DNA of 16,516 bases from an uncultured Lachnospiraceae bacterium (GTDB lineage: Bacteria; Bacillota; Clostridia; Lachnospirales; Lachnospiraceae), in NCBI GenBank assembly GCA_946549155.1, contig CAMNQN010000050.1, positions 1 to 16,516 on the forward strand. Reading direction: 5' to 3'. Below the pieces are notes generated by a model that was given only the letters and a program-made list of their open reading frames with translations, did no database searches and was not told where the DNA came from. A program made the translations under genes and the position numbers. Positions 1 through 5,983 of this stretch are shown piece after piece. Positions within the stretch are counted from its first letter, which is position 1. Each line of letters begins with the position of its first letter.

Positions 1-1
1 C

Positions 2-139
2 GGAGCGGTTCGCCGGGAAATCCTGATGATTTCCCAGCTCAGCGCTCCTGAGCTGTCAGCCTTGTGGGCTGCCAGCTCTCCCGAAATTTTAGCCCGCCTC
101 TTCCTGCTGTTCCTGGCAAGCTTTACAAAATCATGCTGA
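2..139 (+). CDS. C-terminal end of an unrecognised protein (partial at window edge)
   Basis: An open frame enters from the window edge and ends at TGA 137-139, giving about 45 codons. The tail reads as a plausible protein, with an amphipathic stretch (QLSAPELSALWAA) and then a hydrophobic LFLLFLASF segment before the C-terminus. I do not recognise a family and no function can be given. The DNA also folds into tight hairpins (15-35, 35-55, 50-78), so it could instead be structured non-coding sequence. Its last third shares an 18-bp identical block (94-111) with the right arm of the terminator near 16490. Coding status is uncertain. Confidence 0.35.
   Translation, partial: GAVRREILMISQLSAPELSALWAASSPEILARLFLLFLASFTKSC
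15..78 (+). other. Cluster of short perfect hairpins, two mutually exclusive
   Basis: Hairpin A pairs GGGAAATC (15-22) with GATTTCCC (28-35) around a 5-base loop. Hairpin B pairs CAGCTCAG (35-42) with CTGAGCTG (48-55), also with a 5-base loop. Hairpin C pairs positions 50-61 with 67-78 with one mismatch and a 5-base loop. B and C share bases 50-55 and cannot both form. No T-run follows, so this is not a simple terminator. The fold may be incidental to a coding tail in the same bases. Confidence 0.4.
94..128 (+). repeat. Imperfect direct repeat, left copy
   Basis: Positions 94-111 are identical to 16481-16498, the right arm of the amt terminator. The following bases remain similar and both end in TTTACAA. 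The left copy lacks the matching left stem arm, so it is not itself a terminator. A relation by duplication or rearrangement is possible but unproven. Confidence 0.5.
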
Positions 140-360
140 ATGCGGCATACTAAGCGACAAACATATAGCCTGCTTATATACAAAATTTGTATTGAAGTGA
201 AGCCGGGAGGTGAAAGACGTTTTGTTACCCTGCCGGGCGACTTCTTTTTAAGAGGCCGCCCTATTTTTATGCCCATTTTTAGGTGTTCTAAAATTATGTA
301 TCTCATCTTGCATCATCGGATAAAATATTGGGGAAAAATAATATGACAGGAGGAAGAAAT
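140..360. other. AT-rich spacer before the recombinase gene
   Basis: No convincing gene is seen here. A 68-codon frame starting at 140 has no ribosome binding site and unconvincing composition. A GC-rich stretch around 200-235 followed by CTTCTTTTT (about 232-240) may be the remains of an intrinsic terminator, but its pairing is imperfect. AGGAGG at about 350-355 is the ribosome binding site of the recombinase gene. Confidence 0.4.
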
Positions 361-1204
361 ATGAATGTGATCAGAGAAACCGATATACAGGCATTTGAAA
401 CCCACCTTTACCTCAATGAGAAATCCAGGGCAACAACGGTGAAATATATCCGGACGGTTCGCAGGTTTACAGAGTTTTTAGGGGACGGGGAACTGACAAA
501 GCTCCGTCTGCTGGAATACCGGGAACTGCTCCTGGGACAGATGAAAGCGCAGACCATCAATGGCACCCTATCTGCCATTCATGCCTTTCTGGATTTCCTG
601 GGCCGGCAGGAATGCAAGGTGAAGCTTTTGAAGGTGCAGAGACAGGCGTTTGTAGATGAGAGCAGGGAACTGTCCAACTGTCCGAGGCAGAATATAAGCG
701 CCTTCTTCTGGCCGCCCAGGGCAAAGGGAAGGAGCGTCTCTATCTTCTGATGATGACCATCTGCGGCACCGGCATGCGGGTGGCGAGCTGCCTTACATTA
801 CAGTAGAAGCCGTCCAGGCAGGACGGGCAGAAATCCGTATGAAAGGGAAAAACCGGACGATCATCCTGCAAAAGGAGCTCTGAGGAAAGCTGTTAAAGTA
901 TGCCAGGGAGAAAAACATCGGAAGCGGGCACATCTTCCGGACAAAAAGCGGAAAGCCCCTGGACCGCTCCAACATCTGTCACGATATGAAAAAGCTGTGT
1001 GCGAAAGCGAAGGTAGATACCAGCAAAGTCTTTCCCCATAATCTGCGGCACCTGTTTGCCCGTACCTTTTACGCCATCGAGAAAAATCTGGCCCATCTGG
1101 CTGACGTCCTCGGTCACAGCCGGGTCGAAACTACACGGATTTATGTGGCGATAAGTGCCACTGCCCACCAGCGGATCTTAAATCGGATGCGGCTTATCCA
1201 ATAG
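361..1204 (+). pseudogene. Tyrosine site-specific recombinase (XerC/RecV-like), decayed
   Basis: The reconstructed protein of about 280 residues has an N-terminal SAM-like core-binding domain and a C-terminal catalytic domain. All catalytic motifs remain readable: Arg in GTGMRV (about 768-785), Lys in RMKGKNR, HNLRH (about 1037-1051), GHSR (about 1110-1122) and the nucleophilic Tyr in TTRIY (about 1132-1146). Three lesions break it. AACTGTCC is duplicated in tandem (668-675 and 676-683) and shifts the frame. One base is missing near 784-786, where RVSEL would be expected. TGA at 881-883 is an in-frame stop. AGGAGG upstream supports ATG 361. It lies next to a pair of inverted crossover-like sites, which suggests a DNA invertase role rather than Xer housekeeping (inference). 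With intact motifs, the decay looks recent. Confidence 0.88.
668..683 (+). repeat. 8-bp tandem duplication that frameshifts the recombinase gene
   Basis: AACTGTCC occurs twice head to tail. Removing one copy restores a continuous frame reading REL-SEAEYKRLLLAAQ, which fits the expected recombinase sequence. The extra 8 bp is the direct cause of the first frameshift. Confidence 0.9.
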
Positions 1205-1222
1205 ACTTGTAAAATGAAAAAG

Positions 1223-1246
1223 ACCACAGAATAACCCTTCTGTGGT
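1223..1246 (+). repeat. Left inversion site (crossover-like, intact)
   Basis: Two perfect 9-bp inverted arms, ACCACAGAA (1223-1231) and TTCTGTGGT (1238-1246), flank an asymmetric 6-bp core TAACCC (1232-1237). This arrangement is typical of tyrosine-recombinase crossover sites. The same site occurs in inverted orientation at 1495-1523. It lies 18 bp after the recombinase stop codon. Confidence 0.75.
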
Positions 1247-1291
1247 ATGTCTAAATCCATCTGCACTGCACGACACAATACAAGTACATAT

Positions 1292-1320
1292 ACTATAACG
1301 CAAAGCACCTCATTTTTCAA
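1292..1320 (-). promoter_or_regulatory. Strong sigma-A-type promoter pointing left
   Basis: On the minus strand, TTGAAA (1320-1315) and TATAGT (1297-1292) are separated by exactly 17 bp, each one base from consensus. Transcription should start near 1285 and leave through the left site. No gene in the correct sense lies in that direction, which is what one expects of a promoter in the OFF position. Confidence 0.75.
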
Positions 1321-1421
1321 GTAGTCGAAATGAAAAAGCCTCATGAATACAGCGAAATTATTATATTTTTGCATGACATGAAATCCTGAAACCCTATTTT
1401 GTGTTGCAGGCTTTTTCACTA

Positions 1422-1476
1422 TGCCGAAAGAAGGCGGCCTGCCGGTCAGGCAGGCTGTCTTCTTTCATTTTTGGCA
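1422..1476 (+). terminator. Long hairpin terminator inside the invertible segment
   Basis: Positions 1426-1443 pair with 1449-1466 over 18 bp, with two G-U pairs in RNA and a 5-base loop. A short T-rich stretch (ATTTTT) follows, and flanking TGCC/GGCA (1422-1425, 1473-1476) can also pair. In the present orientation it would stop any transcript coming from the left before the signal peptidase gene. Confidence 0.75.
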
Positions 1477-1494
1477 CTCTCTTTTCTTCGCTTT

Positions 1495-1523
1495 ACCACA
1501 GAAGGGTTATTCCTTGGTGTGGT
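1495..1523 (-). repeat. Right inversion site, inverted copy with a 5-bp insertion in its outer arm
   Basis: ACCACAGAA (1495-1503) and core GGGTTA (1504-1509) are the exact reverse complement of the left site. The outer arm reads TTC, then CTTGG, then TGTGGT. It is the expected 9-bp arm interrupted by five extra bases (1513-1517). Positions 1229-1247 and 1494-1512 form a perfect 19-bp inverted repeat, and weaker similarity continues beyond the insertion. Confidence 0.75.
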
Positions 1524-1672
1524 TTTGCATGAAGCACGCTTCGCGGCAACAGCAAAGGATATGGAAACAAATTGAATTTCAGAAGATTCTTACGGCACGG
1601 AGCGTCAACATAGCTGGGTGAAGCATCCGGCTTTTGTGCTGTCTGAAACGATCAAAAGAGAGAGGATTTTAT

Positions 1673-2299
1673 ATGGAAAGTACGGAAAACAACACACTGC
1701 AGCATACAGCAAAAAAAACGCGCTGCACCCTTGGCGGGTGGATTGTCCATATCACCGGGATCATTCTTTGCATTCTGTTCCTGCCCGGCTTTATTGTCAC
1801 GGCCACCCTTCTGATCAGCTCATTTCTATACCCTGATATTCCCCCCAGCTTTATGGGCTACACGCCGTTGGTGGTGGAATCGGACAGTATGGTTCCGTTT
1901 TTTGAGGGAAACGACCTGGTGCTGATCCGCAACGGCAAAGAGGGAGAGGCCTATGAAAGAGGGGATGTCATCTGTTTTCGCAGCGGGGACGTATATGTGA
2001 CCCACCGGATTGTCAGGATAGATACCGACAAGAACGGTGACACCGTCTATACCACCCGGGGCGACGCGAACAACACCCCGGATGTACAGCCTGTGCGCCC
2101 GGAGCAGATCCTCGGCTCCTATGCTGCCCACTTGGAAGGCTTAGGCGGTTTTGTGCTGTTTATGCAGACCCCGGTGGGTATGATCCGGTGTGTGCTGCTG
2201 CCCATTTTCGTTCTTTACTGCCTGTTCCAGGTTCCGCCGAAAATTGCTGACCGCCTTGCGAAGCGAAGGCAGAGGGCGGAAAACCTGCCCATTCATTAA
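1673..2299 (+). CDS. sipW: SipW-type signal peptidase I (S26B, ER/archaeal-type)
   Basis: This membrane enzyme removes signal peptides from TasA/camelysin-type exported proteins. The 208-residue protein has an N-terminal membrane segment (about 22-52) and a C-terminal one (about 158-187), with catalytic residues on the outer face. Ser72 lies in SDSMVP and His111 in VTHRIV replaces the Lys of ordinary bacterial signal peptidases. Asp residues in RGDANNTPD (131, 137) complete the usual Ser-His-Asp pattern. ATG 1673 follows a purine-rich AGAGAGAGGA site about 7 bases upstream; the longer upstream start lacks such a site. Two predicted substrates lie directly downstream, so they probably form one operon. 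No good promoter is visible in the 150 bp before the gene, so expression probably depends on the invertible segment (inference). Confidence 0.88.
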   Translation: MESTENNTLQHTAKKTRCTLGGWIVHITGIILCILFLPGFIVTATLLISSFLYPDIPPSFMGYTPLVVESDSMVPFFEGNDLVLIRNGKEGEAYERGDVICFRSGDVYVTHRIVRIDTDKNGDTVYTTRGDANNTPDVQPVRPEQILGSYAAHLEGLGGFVLFMQTPVGMIRCVLLPIFVLYCLFQVPPKIADRLAKRRQRAENLPIH

Positions 2300-2413
2300 G
2301 GTAGTACCGCTTCACCGGCCACACGGCGGAGTGCTACATATACTTCAGAACCGCAGAGGCGGCTGCCACAGGCCCCTGAGCACGGTCACATAAAACAAGG
2401 AGGTAATTCCATT

Positions 2414-3037
2414 ATGGAAAAAGCAAAACGTTCACCCTTTATGCGGATTGCCGGCGTTATGCTCGGTGCTAGCTTGCTGATGATCTGCGTAATCAGCGGC
2501 ACTCTGGCAAAATACACATCCACTAAGATCAGTACAGATTCGGCCACCGTTGCAAAATGGTCGGTGAAGGTTAACAATACCGATATTGCAACGGCTGATA
2601 CCGTTGACTTTAATCTGTTCGACACCGTTTACGAGTGGGACACCAGCACCACTGAAGAGCAGGTTTCGATTGGTAAAATTGCTCCCGGTACCGGCGGCAG
2701 CTTTGAGATGAAAATCGTCAATGAGTCTGATGTCGATGCTAAGTATTCCATTGTACTGACCGAGACCAATACAAGCGGTGTGCCGATTCAGTACAGCACG
2801 GATAAGACGACTTGGGCTGACAATCTGGATCCGATCAATGCGGCAAAGACCGATGTGGAGATCGCAAAAGAAATTGGCACTGAGACTGTGACAGTTTACT
2901 GGCGCTGGATGTTTAACGGCACTGATGCTGGTGCTCATAACGGACAGACTGACTTGGCAGACACTTCTTTGGGCACTGCTGACCAGGCTCCCACTGTACA
3001 AATCGAAGCCAGCTTCACCGCAACACAGGTGGACTAA
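2414..3037 (+). CDS. TasA/camelysin-like SipW-dependent secreted protein
   Basis: The 207-residue protein has a positively charged N-terminus (MEKAKRS), a hydrophobic segment (about 11-29) and then SGTLAKYTS, a typical SipW cleavage context placing cleavage near residue 32. The mature part is rich in Thr, Asp and Val with a predicted beta-sandwich character (KIAPGTGGSFEMKIVN, VTVYWRW), as in the TasA/CalY/camelysin family. Members form extracellular fibres or sit on the cell surface. No sortase motif or zinc-protease motif is seen, so a structural role is more likely than proteolysis. AAGGAGG precedes ATG 2414. It is 114 bp downstream of the signal peptidase gene, which would process it. Confidence 0.82.
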   Translation: MEKAKRSPFMRIAGVMLGASLLMICVISGTLAKYTSTKISTDSATVAKWSVKVNNTDIATADTVDFNLFDTVYEWDTSTTEEQVSIGKIAPGTGGSFEMKIVNESDVDAKYSIVLTETNTSGVPIQYSTDKTTWADNLDPINAAKTDVEIAKEIGTETVTVYWRWMFNGTDAGAHNGQTDLADTSLGTADQAPTVQIEASFTATQVD

Positions 3038-3055
3038 TCTGAGAAAAGAAGGGCA

Positions 3056-3079
3056 GGCCCCATATGTGGCTATGGGGCC
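3056..3079 (+). other. Perfect intercistronic hairpin
   Basis: GGCCCCATA (3056-3064) pairs with TATGGGGCC (3071-3079) around a 6-base loop, just after the TasA-like gene. No T-run follows. It may stabilise the upstream message or partly attenuate the next gene, as expected where an abundant matrix protein precedes a minor one (inference). Confidence 0.55.
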
Positions 3080-3187
3080 GCACCTGTTGGCTGGACACAA
3101 CCGTGTTCAGCTTTTATCCGAGCAGATTGTCTGACACGGGCAGTCTGTTCGGACAAAGGCTGAAGCCAGGCAAGGAGGACTTTGTAT

Positions 3188-3610
3188 ATGAGCAAAACAA
3201 AATACAAGCGCCGCATGGCGGCGTTTTATCCGGCAGGGGTGTTCGCCGTGCTGGCGGTTTTAAGCTTGTTTCTGGCAGCGCCCGGAATCCCCCGGACCAA
3301 GGCCGACCCAGGCACGGGAGACGAGGCGCTGATTGTGCTGGAAAACAGCACGGGCAGCCGCTGGAGCCAGCTTACCCGGCTCAATGTGTTTGCAAACCAA
3401 AAATACAATGGGCAGCCCATTCTCGTTCCATCCAGCAGCGGCGAGTATGCGTTTACAATTCAGAACACCGCCCGGTTCGCGCTGCGGTACACGCTGAGAA
3501 TCACCGACGAGAACGAGGCGGGCGTTCCTATGGAATACCGGCTTAAGCAGGGCGGGAAATCCTCTTCCCTGTTGAAAGCTTCCACTGTATACGGGCAGTT
3601 AATAGCCTGA
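3188..3610 (+). CDS. Second SipW-dependent surface protein, 3'-truncated
   Basis: ATG 3188 sits 9 bases after AAGGAGG; the in-frame TTG at 3182 is less likely. The 140-residue product starts with a basic N-terminus and a hydrophobic segment (about 14-34) ending in TKADPG. A TasA-like beta domain follows (EALIVLENSTGS, YAFTIQNTARFALRYTLRITDENEAGVPMEYRL). The pattern NTARFALRYTLRITDE parallels NESDVDAKYSIVLTET in the upstream protein, so the two are probably paralogous subunits. After about residue 120 the sequence stops looking like this family. From about 3571 on, the minus strand reads as the end of the neighbouring gene. The original 3' part therefore appears lost at a rearrangement joint near 3550-3580. 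It may be non-functional. Confidence 0.65.
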   Translation: MSKTKYKRRMAAFYPAGVFAVLAVLSLFLAAPGIPRTKADPGTGDEALIVLENSTGSRWSQLTRLNVFANQKYNGQPILVPSSSGEYAFTIQNTARFALRYTLRITDENEAGVPMEYRLKQGGKSSSLLKASTVYGQLIA

Positions 3611-3672
3611 AGCACAACTTCGATCAGGCCGCCCAGCACACGGCCGTCATTGACATCAGCGGGAACGCCCAG
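3571..3672 (-). pseudogene. Orphaned 3' end of the ATC-hydrolase-like gene
   Basis: Reading the minus strand in the same frame directly after TGA 3675-3673 gives an open, protein-like stretch of about 35 codons (LGVPADVNDGR, then LGGLIEVVLQAINCPYTVEAF). It then loses protein-like character where the truncated TasA-like gene begins on the other strand. This is best explained as the former C-terminus of the gene, cut off by a Trp-to-stop change. Confidence 0.5.
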
Positions 3673-4602
3673 TCACTCGCGTACGCCTTTGATAGCTGCA
3701 AATTCGGAGAAGGTCATCTTGCCTGTGGCCTCAAACATACATTTTGTCAAATGCTTACGTTTTTCCTCATCAGGCTCCGCAACGATAATAGAAGGAACAA
3801 TCATGTTTGTGCCAAACAGGTTAGGCGCGCCCTGCTCCCACATTTCCTTGACAGTAAACTCTTTGTTAAGGCCATTGCGGGACTTATAGCCGCACTCACT
3901 GCGGAAGCACTGTACTTCCTTGAAGCATTCCTCTTCAGGAGTAGGCTGTATCTGATCTGCGGTAGCAATCGGTCCCATTACATCATATATTTTTTCCTTG
4001 GGCGGCATAGGATACTTTTCGCGGTTTTCCCCCACAAGACGGCAGTGAAGATCACCGCAGCCCCGGGCTTCCACCATATGAAGGTCCATGGGAATGCCAT
4101 CCTCGCCATTTAACACATTTCCAAGCTGACCGAATGCGTAAGTGGTGATGCGGCAATATTCGGAACCAATGATGTCAGCAGGACATGTATCCAGCTCTTT
4201 TTCGAAACGATAATGATTATAGTCAACCACACGCCCGGCTAAAAGAATCGTCTCATCGTCATGGTCGCTCTGGATCATCTCCATTTGATAACCGTTAATG
4301 AAAGGAAACGCACCGGTGAGATTGGCGGAGTTTTGCTTCATGGCTTCCCCTGCGGGTGTCCCTTTTAAAGATGCCATCGTCATGTTTCTGCACATGGCAG
4401 TCATACGCTGATCGTAATCGGGAATCAAAACGCGCAGAATCTGCATGAACACAGCCCCCATGGAAGCATTATGACGCAGAGCATAGTGATATGCGTCGTG
4501 GAAGGAGATTAATCGATCCCAGGGTGTTTTGACAGCAGGGATACTCGCAAGGCAATCCTTGCCAAGATCGTTGGGAAAACGATCATCAATTTTCTTGGAC
4601 AT
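3673..4602 (-). CDS. L-2-amino-thiazoline-4-carboxylate hydrolase-like protein, probably truncated by a nonsense codon
   Basis: The 309-residue cytoplasmic protein has a central ARGCGDLHCRLVGE motif (about residues 179-192), resembling the Gly-Asp-x-x-Cys motif of the ATC-hydrolase family (PF14196). Family members are widespread in Clostridia and most have unproven substrates. ATG 4602 follows AGGAGG. The frame continues past TGA (3675-3673) for about 35 protein-like codons (GVPADVNDGRVLGGLIEVV... to about 3571), so the stop probably replaced a TGG Trp codon. The gene is divergent from the GcvT-like gene, with a sigma-A-like promoter for each in the gap, which suggests one pathway. Domain assignment is from memory of the motif and is moderate. 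Confidence 0.6.
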   Translation of the reverse strand: MSKKIDDRFPNDLGKDCLASIPAVKTPWDRLISFHDAYHYALRHNASMGAVFMQILRVLIPDYDQRMTAMCRNMTMASLKGTPAGEAMKQNSANLTGAFPFINGYQMEMIQSDHDDETILLAGRVVDYNHYRFEKELDTCPADIIGSEYCRITTYAFGQLGNVLNGEDGIPMDLHMVEARGCGDLHCRLVGENREKYPMPPKEKIYDVMGPIATADQIQPTPEEECFKEVQCFRSECGYKSRNGLNKEFTVKEMWEQGAPNLFGTNMIVPSIIVAEPDEEKRKHLTKCMFEATGKMTFSEFAAIKGVRE

Positions 4603-4747
4603 AGTGAATCCTCCTTAATAGTACTCTTTTGTTTTTTGTTATATTTGTTATGATTGCCAGTCAAAAGAGCTTTCCCGAATCATCTGTTAGCAAAAGCGTT
4701 GGATTGAGCTTGTTAAAATGCTAAAATGTTTGCCAAAAGCTAATTAA

Positions 4748-4776
4748 ATTGTAAATTATCAGTTATTTTTCGTCAA
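4748..4776 (-). promoter_or_regulatory. Sigma-A-like promoter for the ATC-hydrolase-like gene
   Basis: On the minus strand TTGACG (4776-4771) and TACAAT (4753-4748) are separated by 17 bp. The start would be near 4741, giving a leader of about 140 bases. Confidence 0.55.
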
Positions 4777-4826
4777 TTAACAATAATGCAGGAAAAAAAG
4801 CCTAAAAAAACCAAAACTGTGCAGGA

Positions 4827-4856
4827 TTTACATTTTTGTCAAATATATTCTATACT
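4827..4856 (+). promoter_or_regulatory. Sigma-A-like promoter for the GcvT-like gene
   Basis: TTTACA (4827-4832) and TATACT (4851-4856) are separated by 18 bp, about 70 bp before the start codon at 4925. Confidence 0.55.
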
Positions 4857-4924
4857 TTTTATTACAAAAGCTTTCCCGGCTTGTTTCTGGCAAAACACAA
4901 CTACAGGAAAGGAACGATGTACCT

Positions 4925-5959
4925 ATGTATAAAAATGATATACAAAAGCGGAGCCAGCACGAAGCTGTCCGCAGCAATGGCGGCTGGTATTATTTCACCC
5001 ATCAGCTGTTGGAAGTGACCGGAAAAGACGCCGGCGCTTTTCTGGACTATGTCTGTCTCAATTCTCTTGCCAGAACCGGCATAGGCCGCGCGAAATACAC
5101 CACTCTCCTCAATGAGAGCGGAATAATTATCGATGATGTCATTGTTTTTCATATTGGAGAAAACCACTACTGGGTATCCACGCTTTACGTCAAGGATCTG
5201 ATGGCCTGGTTTGAGAGCAATAGGAAGGACTACGAGGTAGACTGGAAAGATATCACTCCCGTTACCGATATGTATGCCGTCCAAGGGCCCAACTCCCGCG
5301 CCCTGCTCAACGCCATTCTGGAGGAAGGGGTGGACGACCAGAAATATTTTTCCATCAGGGATAACAGGATAGGTGCCATCCCCGTAAAGATTTCCCGAAG
5401 CGGTTTCACGGGTGAGCTGGGTTATGAAATCTATGTAGCCTCAGAAAATAAAAAGGCCATCAAAGAAAAACTGGCAGAAGCCGGCAAACCCTTAAACGCA
5501 GCGCAGATTACGGAGCTGGAAGTCATGACGCTGACTCTGGCCAGTGAAAAAGGCTATAACCTGATGAGCGATATTAAAGGTCTCAGCCCTCTGGAGGTAG
5601 AGCCTGATGTCTCCATCAGTTTTGACAAAGAATTCATCGGAAAGGAAGCGCTGCGCGAAGCAGTCAAAGAAGGCCCCAGGCGCCAGCTGCTGGGCTTTAC
5701 CGTTGAGGGCGACGGGATACATATCCGATCCAGAAACTGGAACGGCTGCGGCGATGCTGTTATGATAAACGGCGAGATTATAGGCGAAGTCACGAAATTC
5801 ACCTATGGCTACACGGTTGACACCTGCCTTGGATTTGCTCTTGTGGATGCAGCCAAAGCCCATGTAGGCGACAAGGTTACTATCAAGCAGTATGAAGCTG
5901 TTCTCACCGAGAGGATCTGGTATGACAAAGAAAACCTGAGACCGCTTTGTAAAGCATAA
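4925..5959 (+). CDS. GcvT-family tetrahydrofolate-dependent methyltransferase/demethylase
   Basis: The 344-residue protein has the aminomethyltransferase (GcvT) fold. The N-terminal part carries YTTLLNESGIIIDDVIVF, whose paired Asp match the folate-site acidic residue of the family. RSGFTGELGYEIYV corresponds to the family motif RTGYTGEDGFEI. FDKEFIGKEAL and the C-terminal barrel GEVTKFTYGY...LGFALVD follow. Relatives include glycine-cleavage T protein, DMSP demethylase DmdA and aryl O-demethylase LigM. No gcvH, gcvP or lpd lies nearby, so a stand-alone C1 transfer from an N-, O- or S-methyl substrate to THF is more likely than glycine cleavage (inference). AGGAAAGGA precedes ATG 4925. The MFS transporter gene begins 25 bp downstream, presumably in the same operon. 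The substrate is unknown. Confidence 0.75.
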   Translation: MYKNDIQKRSQHEAVRSNGGWYYFTHQLLEVTGKDAGAFLDYVCLNSLARTGIGRAKYTTLLNESGIIIDDVIVFHIGENHYWVSTLYVKDLMAWFESNRKDYEVDWKDITPVTDMYAVQGPNSRALLNAILEEGVDDQKYFSIRDNRIGAIPVKISRSGFTGELGYEIYVASENKKAIKEKLAEAGKPLNAAQITELEVMTLTLASEKGYNLMSDIKGLSPLEVEPDVSISFDKEFIGKEALREAVKEGPRRQLLGFTVEGDGIHIRSRNWNGCGDAVMINGEIIGEVTKFTYGYTVDTCLGFALVDAAKAHVGDKVTIKQYEAVLTERIWYDKENLRPLCKA

Positions 5960-5983
5960 CAGCGTGGAAAGGGGGGCTGTTTT

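Larger units (their letters stand above)
1238..1503. other. Putative invertible promoter segment, OFF orientation
   Basis: The 266 bp between the two site cores contains a leftward promoter (1292-1320) and a strong hairpin terminator (1422-1476). No gene is convincing inside it. As it lies now, the promoter fires leftwards, antisense to the recombinase remnant, and the terminator separates the upstream region from the signal peptidase operon. Inversion about position 1370.5 would put the -10 box at about 1444-1449 facing rightwards, with a start near 1457. Transcription would then run through the right site into the signal peptidase gene, and the terminator would move behind the promoter. An 11-bp internal inverted repeat (1331-1341 with 1408-1418) is also present, with no assigned role. 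The switch is inferred from architecture; no inverted reads have been seen. Confidence 0.7.
4603..4924. other. AT-rich divergent control region
   Basis: This 322-bp gap separates two divergent genes and contains no gene. It holds a promoter in each direction (4748-4776 leftward, 4827-4856 rightward) and the two ribosome binding sites. Repeated short words such as TTAAAATG/CTAAAATG (about 4713-4730) and TTGTTAT (4636-4655) could serve a regulator, but no clear operator palindrome was identified. Confidence 0.5.

Noticed and set aside
140..346. A 68-codon open frame before the recombinase gene
   Set aside because: No ribosome binding site, poor protein character, and it crosses a likely terminator remnant.
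1223..1246. Left inversion site read as an ordinary terminator of the recombinase gene
   Set aside because: No T-run follows, and the same sequence recurs inverted at 1495-1512 with an asymmetric core, which fits a recombination site better. A dual role is not excluded.
1421..1621. Open frame starting inside the invertible segment
   Set aside because: It runs through the terminator hairpin and the right inversion site, has no ribosome binding site, and looks like chance coding.
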